This document shows, piece after piece, positions 62,644-64,000 of a stretch of 64,000 bases of DNA (its first letter is position 1; each line of letters starts with the position of its first letter). The position numbers were made by a program, and so were the translations under genes. The stretch is taken from the NCBI RefSeq assembly GCF_016650695.1, contig NZ_JAEKFH010000005.1:1116001-1180000 (forward strand), written 5' to 3'. The DNA is from Pseudomonas sp. TH41. GTDB lineage: Bacteria; Pseudomonadota; Gammaproteobacteria; Pseudomonadales; Pseudomonadaceae. The notes beneath the pieces were generated by a model. It did no database searches. It saw only the letters and a program-made list of their open reading frames with translations, and was not told the origin of the DNA.

Positions 62644-63366
62644 CTATATACCAATGGTTGTGACTTTGGACAGAGCGACGCTGCCCAGCCCGGCCAGGTT
62701 CAGCATCAACTCACCGCCCGTCTGGCTGATGGTCACACTGTTGACGGTCGCCGGCAGATTGGTGATCAGCGATACAGCCTGACTGTCGATGGTGGTCGAC
62801 GCTGCGAAGGTGTATGTGCCCGCTGCGACTGTCTCGCCTGCATCGTTCTTTCCATCCCAGATGAAGCTGGCGTTGCCTGCACTCTGAGCGCCCATGTCGA
62901 TGGTTCGTACAGCCTTGCCGTCCGCATCAGTGATCTTCAACGTGGCGTCGGACACCGAGGACGGCATCACTACCGTGCCGGTCATGCTCTTCGAGGTGTC
63001 GACCACGGACTTGCTGCCCGGTGCGATCACCGAACGCCCGACCAGCGACGAGGCCTGCAATGCCTGGGACGAGTTGTAGTTGCTGGCAATACCCGACACG
63101 GTGGTGTTGAGAGTGGTGATGCCCTCCAGACTACTGAACTGCGCCAATTGGGCGACGAACGCACCATTGTCCTGCGGTTCCAGCGGGTTCTGGTTTTTCA
63201 ACTGGGTTACCAGCAACTGCAGGAACGCATCCTTGCCCAGAGACTGGCTGCCCGTGGCGCTGCTGACTGCCCCCGTCAGGCCATCAGTCGTGGTGTTGGT
63301 CTTGACCGAGGAGTTGGCCAGGATGTCGTTGAGGCTCAAACTGCTGGTGGTATCAGTAACACTCAT
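62644..63366 (-). CDS. flgD: Flagellar hook assembly scaffold FlgD
   Basis: The 240-residue hook cap begins with an unstructured Ser/Thr-rich stretch, then LGKDAFLQLLVTQLKNQNPLEPQDN, the FlgD signature. The C-terminal tudor/FnIII-like domain includes FIWDGKNDAGETVAAGTYTF. It guides hook polymerisation and is then displaced. Thirty bases separate it from flgE. Confidence 0.95.
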   Translation of the reverse strand: MSVTDTTSSLSLNDILANSSVKTNTTTDGLTGAVSSATGSQSLGKDAFLQLLVTQLKNQNPLEPQDNGAFVAQLAQFSSLEGITTLNTTVSGIASNYNSSQALQASSLVGRSVIAPGSKSVVDTSKSMTGTVVMPSSVSDATLKITDADGKAVRTIDMGAQSAGNASFIWDGKNDAGETVAAGTYTFAASTTIDSQAVSLITNLPATVNSVTISQTGGELMLNLAGLGSVALSKVTTIGI

Positions 63367-63381
63367 GAAAGTCGCCCCTTA

Positions 63382-63825
63382 TCACTGACCGAGGGTCAGG
63401 ACCTTCTGCATCATGGTTTTGGCGGTGTTCATCATTTCGGCGTTGGTCTGGAACGAGCGACTCGCAGAAATCATGTCAGCCATTTCTTCGACGACATTGA
63501 CGTTCGGGTAGTAGACGTAGCCCTTGGCATCGGCAGCCGGATGGTTCGGCTCATAACGCGCCTCAAGGTTGCTCTGGTCTTCGACCACACCGAGCACTTG
63601 CACGCCTTGACCGGCCGCGTCCTGGCTCTGGAACAACGAATCGCTGCCGCCGCTCTGACCGCCCTGGAACATGGTGGCGAACACCGGGTGACGCGCACGG
63701 TAGGTCTGGTCGATGCTCGACGAAACGGTTTCGGCGTTGGCGATGTTACTGGCGACGGTGTTCAGCCGAGTGGTCTGGGCACTCATGCCGCTACCGGCAA
63801 TGTTGAAAACACTGGATAGAGACAT
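63382..63825 (-). CDS. flgC: Flagellar basal-body rod protein FlgC
   Basis: The 147-residue proximal rod protein begins MSLSSVFNIAGSGMSAQTTRLNTVASNIANAETV and ends SRSFQTNAEMMNTAKTMMQKVLTLGQ, both conserved rod helices. YPNVNVVEEMADMISASR is typical. It starts 3 bases after flgB ends. Confidence 0.95.
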   Translation of the reverse strand: MSLSSVFNIAGSGMSAQTTRLNTVASNIANAETVSSSIDQTYRARHPVFATMFQGGQSGGSDSLFQSQDAAGQGVQVLGVVEDQSNLEARYEPNHPAADAKGYVYYPNVNVVEEMADMISASRSFQTNAEMMNTAKTMMQKVLTLGQ

Positions 63826-63828
63826 GGC

Positions 63829-64000
63829 TTACTCTCCGCGCAGGGCTGACACCAGCCCTTTGAATTTGCTGTTGAGCAGGGTGAAGCTGGCCTGGAAGTT
63901 GACCGCGTTTTCCGCGTAGTTCGACTGTTCCAGCTGGGCATCCACGGTGTTCTGGTCAATCGACGGTTGCATCGGCGTGCGATACAGCAGCGACTCGTCG
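63829..64000 (-). CDS. flgB: Flagellar rod protein FlgB, C-terminal part (window edge)
   Basis: The last 56 codons are visible, from DESLLYRTPMQPSIDQNTVD to KFKGLVSALRGE and TAA at 63829-63831. The PSIDQNTVDAQLEQSNYAENAVNFQASFTLL region is the conserved C-terminal helix of FlgB. The 5' part lies beyond the window. Confidence 0.9.
   Translation of the reverse strand, partial: DESLLYRTPMQPSIDQNTVDAQLEQSNYAENAVNFQASFTLLNSKFKGLVSALRGE

Overview
The window is one contiguous piece of a GC-rich gammaproteobacterial chromosome and reads as a Pseudomonas of the fluorescens group. The evidence is a PhaG close to the P. putida protein, an OprH-PhoP-PhoQ locus, a TctDE/TctCBA tricarboxylate locus, an oxygen-dependent NrdA with Pseudomonas-type flanks, a flgBCDE operon, and many Pseudomonas REP/REPIN palindromes in the intergenic gaps. 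It is mostly core genome, with a few accessory patches.

Layout. 0-2 kb: sdhE (partial), ygfZ and an HDOD protein. 2-9.5 kb: TctD-TctE two-component system divergent from tctCBA plus an AbrB-type membrane protein, then ung. 9.6-18.6 kb: an acyl-CoA hydratase/hydrolase, then a visibly AT-richer three-gene block on the minus strand (glycosyltransferase, small membrane or lipoprotein, 1864-residue RTX protein). 18.6-20 kb: a possible group II intron scrap and two Tyr/Gly-rich lipoprotein genes. 20-30 kb: a guanidine uptake and degradation operon (ABC transporter, two DUF1989 proteins, guanidine carboxylase, allophanate hydrolase). 30-34 kb: diguanylate cyclase, Cys-rich protein, RsuA-type pseudouridine synthase, PhaG, tRNA-Gly(CCC). 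34.3-36.2 kb: a small-gene patch holding a structured RNA leader, an orphan HicB and a 34-residue membrane peptide. 36-41.4 kb: Tam, an iron-permease-like protein, a frameshifted DUF4142 gene, a KGG protein, a PAS-GAF-GGDEF protein, LysE and a ParDE-like toxin-antitoxin pair. 41.5-50.6 kb: an MFS/HMG-CoA-lyase/CoA-transferase/LysR cluster, a Bcr/CflA-like transporter, an iron alcohol dehydrogenase, a SIR2-like DUF4917 protein and a YegP-like protein. 50.7-57.4 kb: PhoQ-PhoP with a truncated OprH, dienelactone hydrolase, phosphopantetheinyl transferase, and an RstB/RstA-like pair. 57.4-64 kb: nrdA with its regulatory region, then flgEDC and part of flgB.

The most informative region is the guanidine operon. 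It begins with a sigma-54-type promoter and a guanidine-I (ykkC) riboswitch. A second guanidine sensor, a guanidine-II (mini-ykkC) pair of ACGG-capped hairpins, sits immediately before the carboxylase gene. The carboxylase gene also carries a complete REPIN inside its reading frame, adding about 35 residues between domains.

Other points for follow-up: four phased 11-bp repeats before a half-length oprH; three phased 11-bp repeats in the tct intergenic region; a pair of NrdR boxes 31 bp apart before nrdA; the low-GC RTX/glycosyltransferase block; and the one-base frameshift in the DUF4142 signal peptide.
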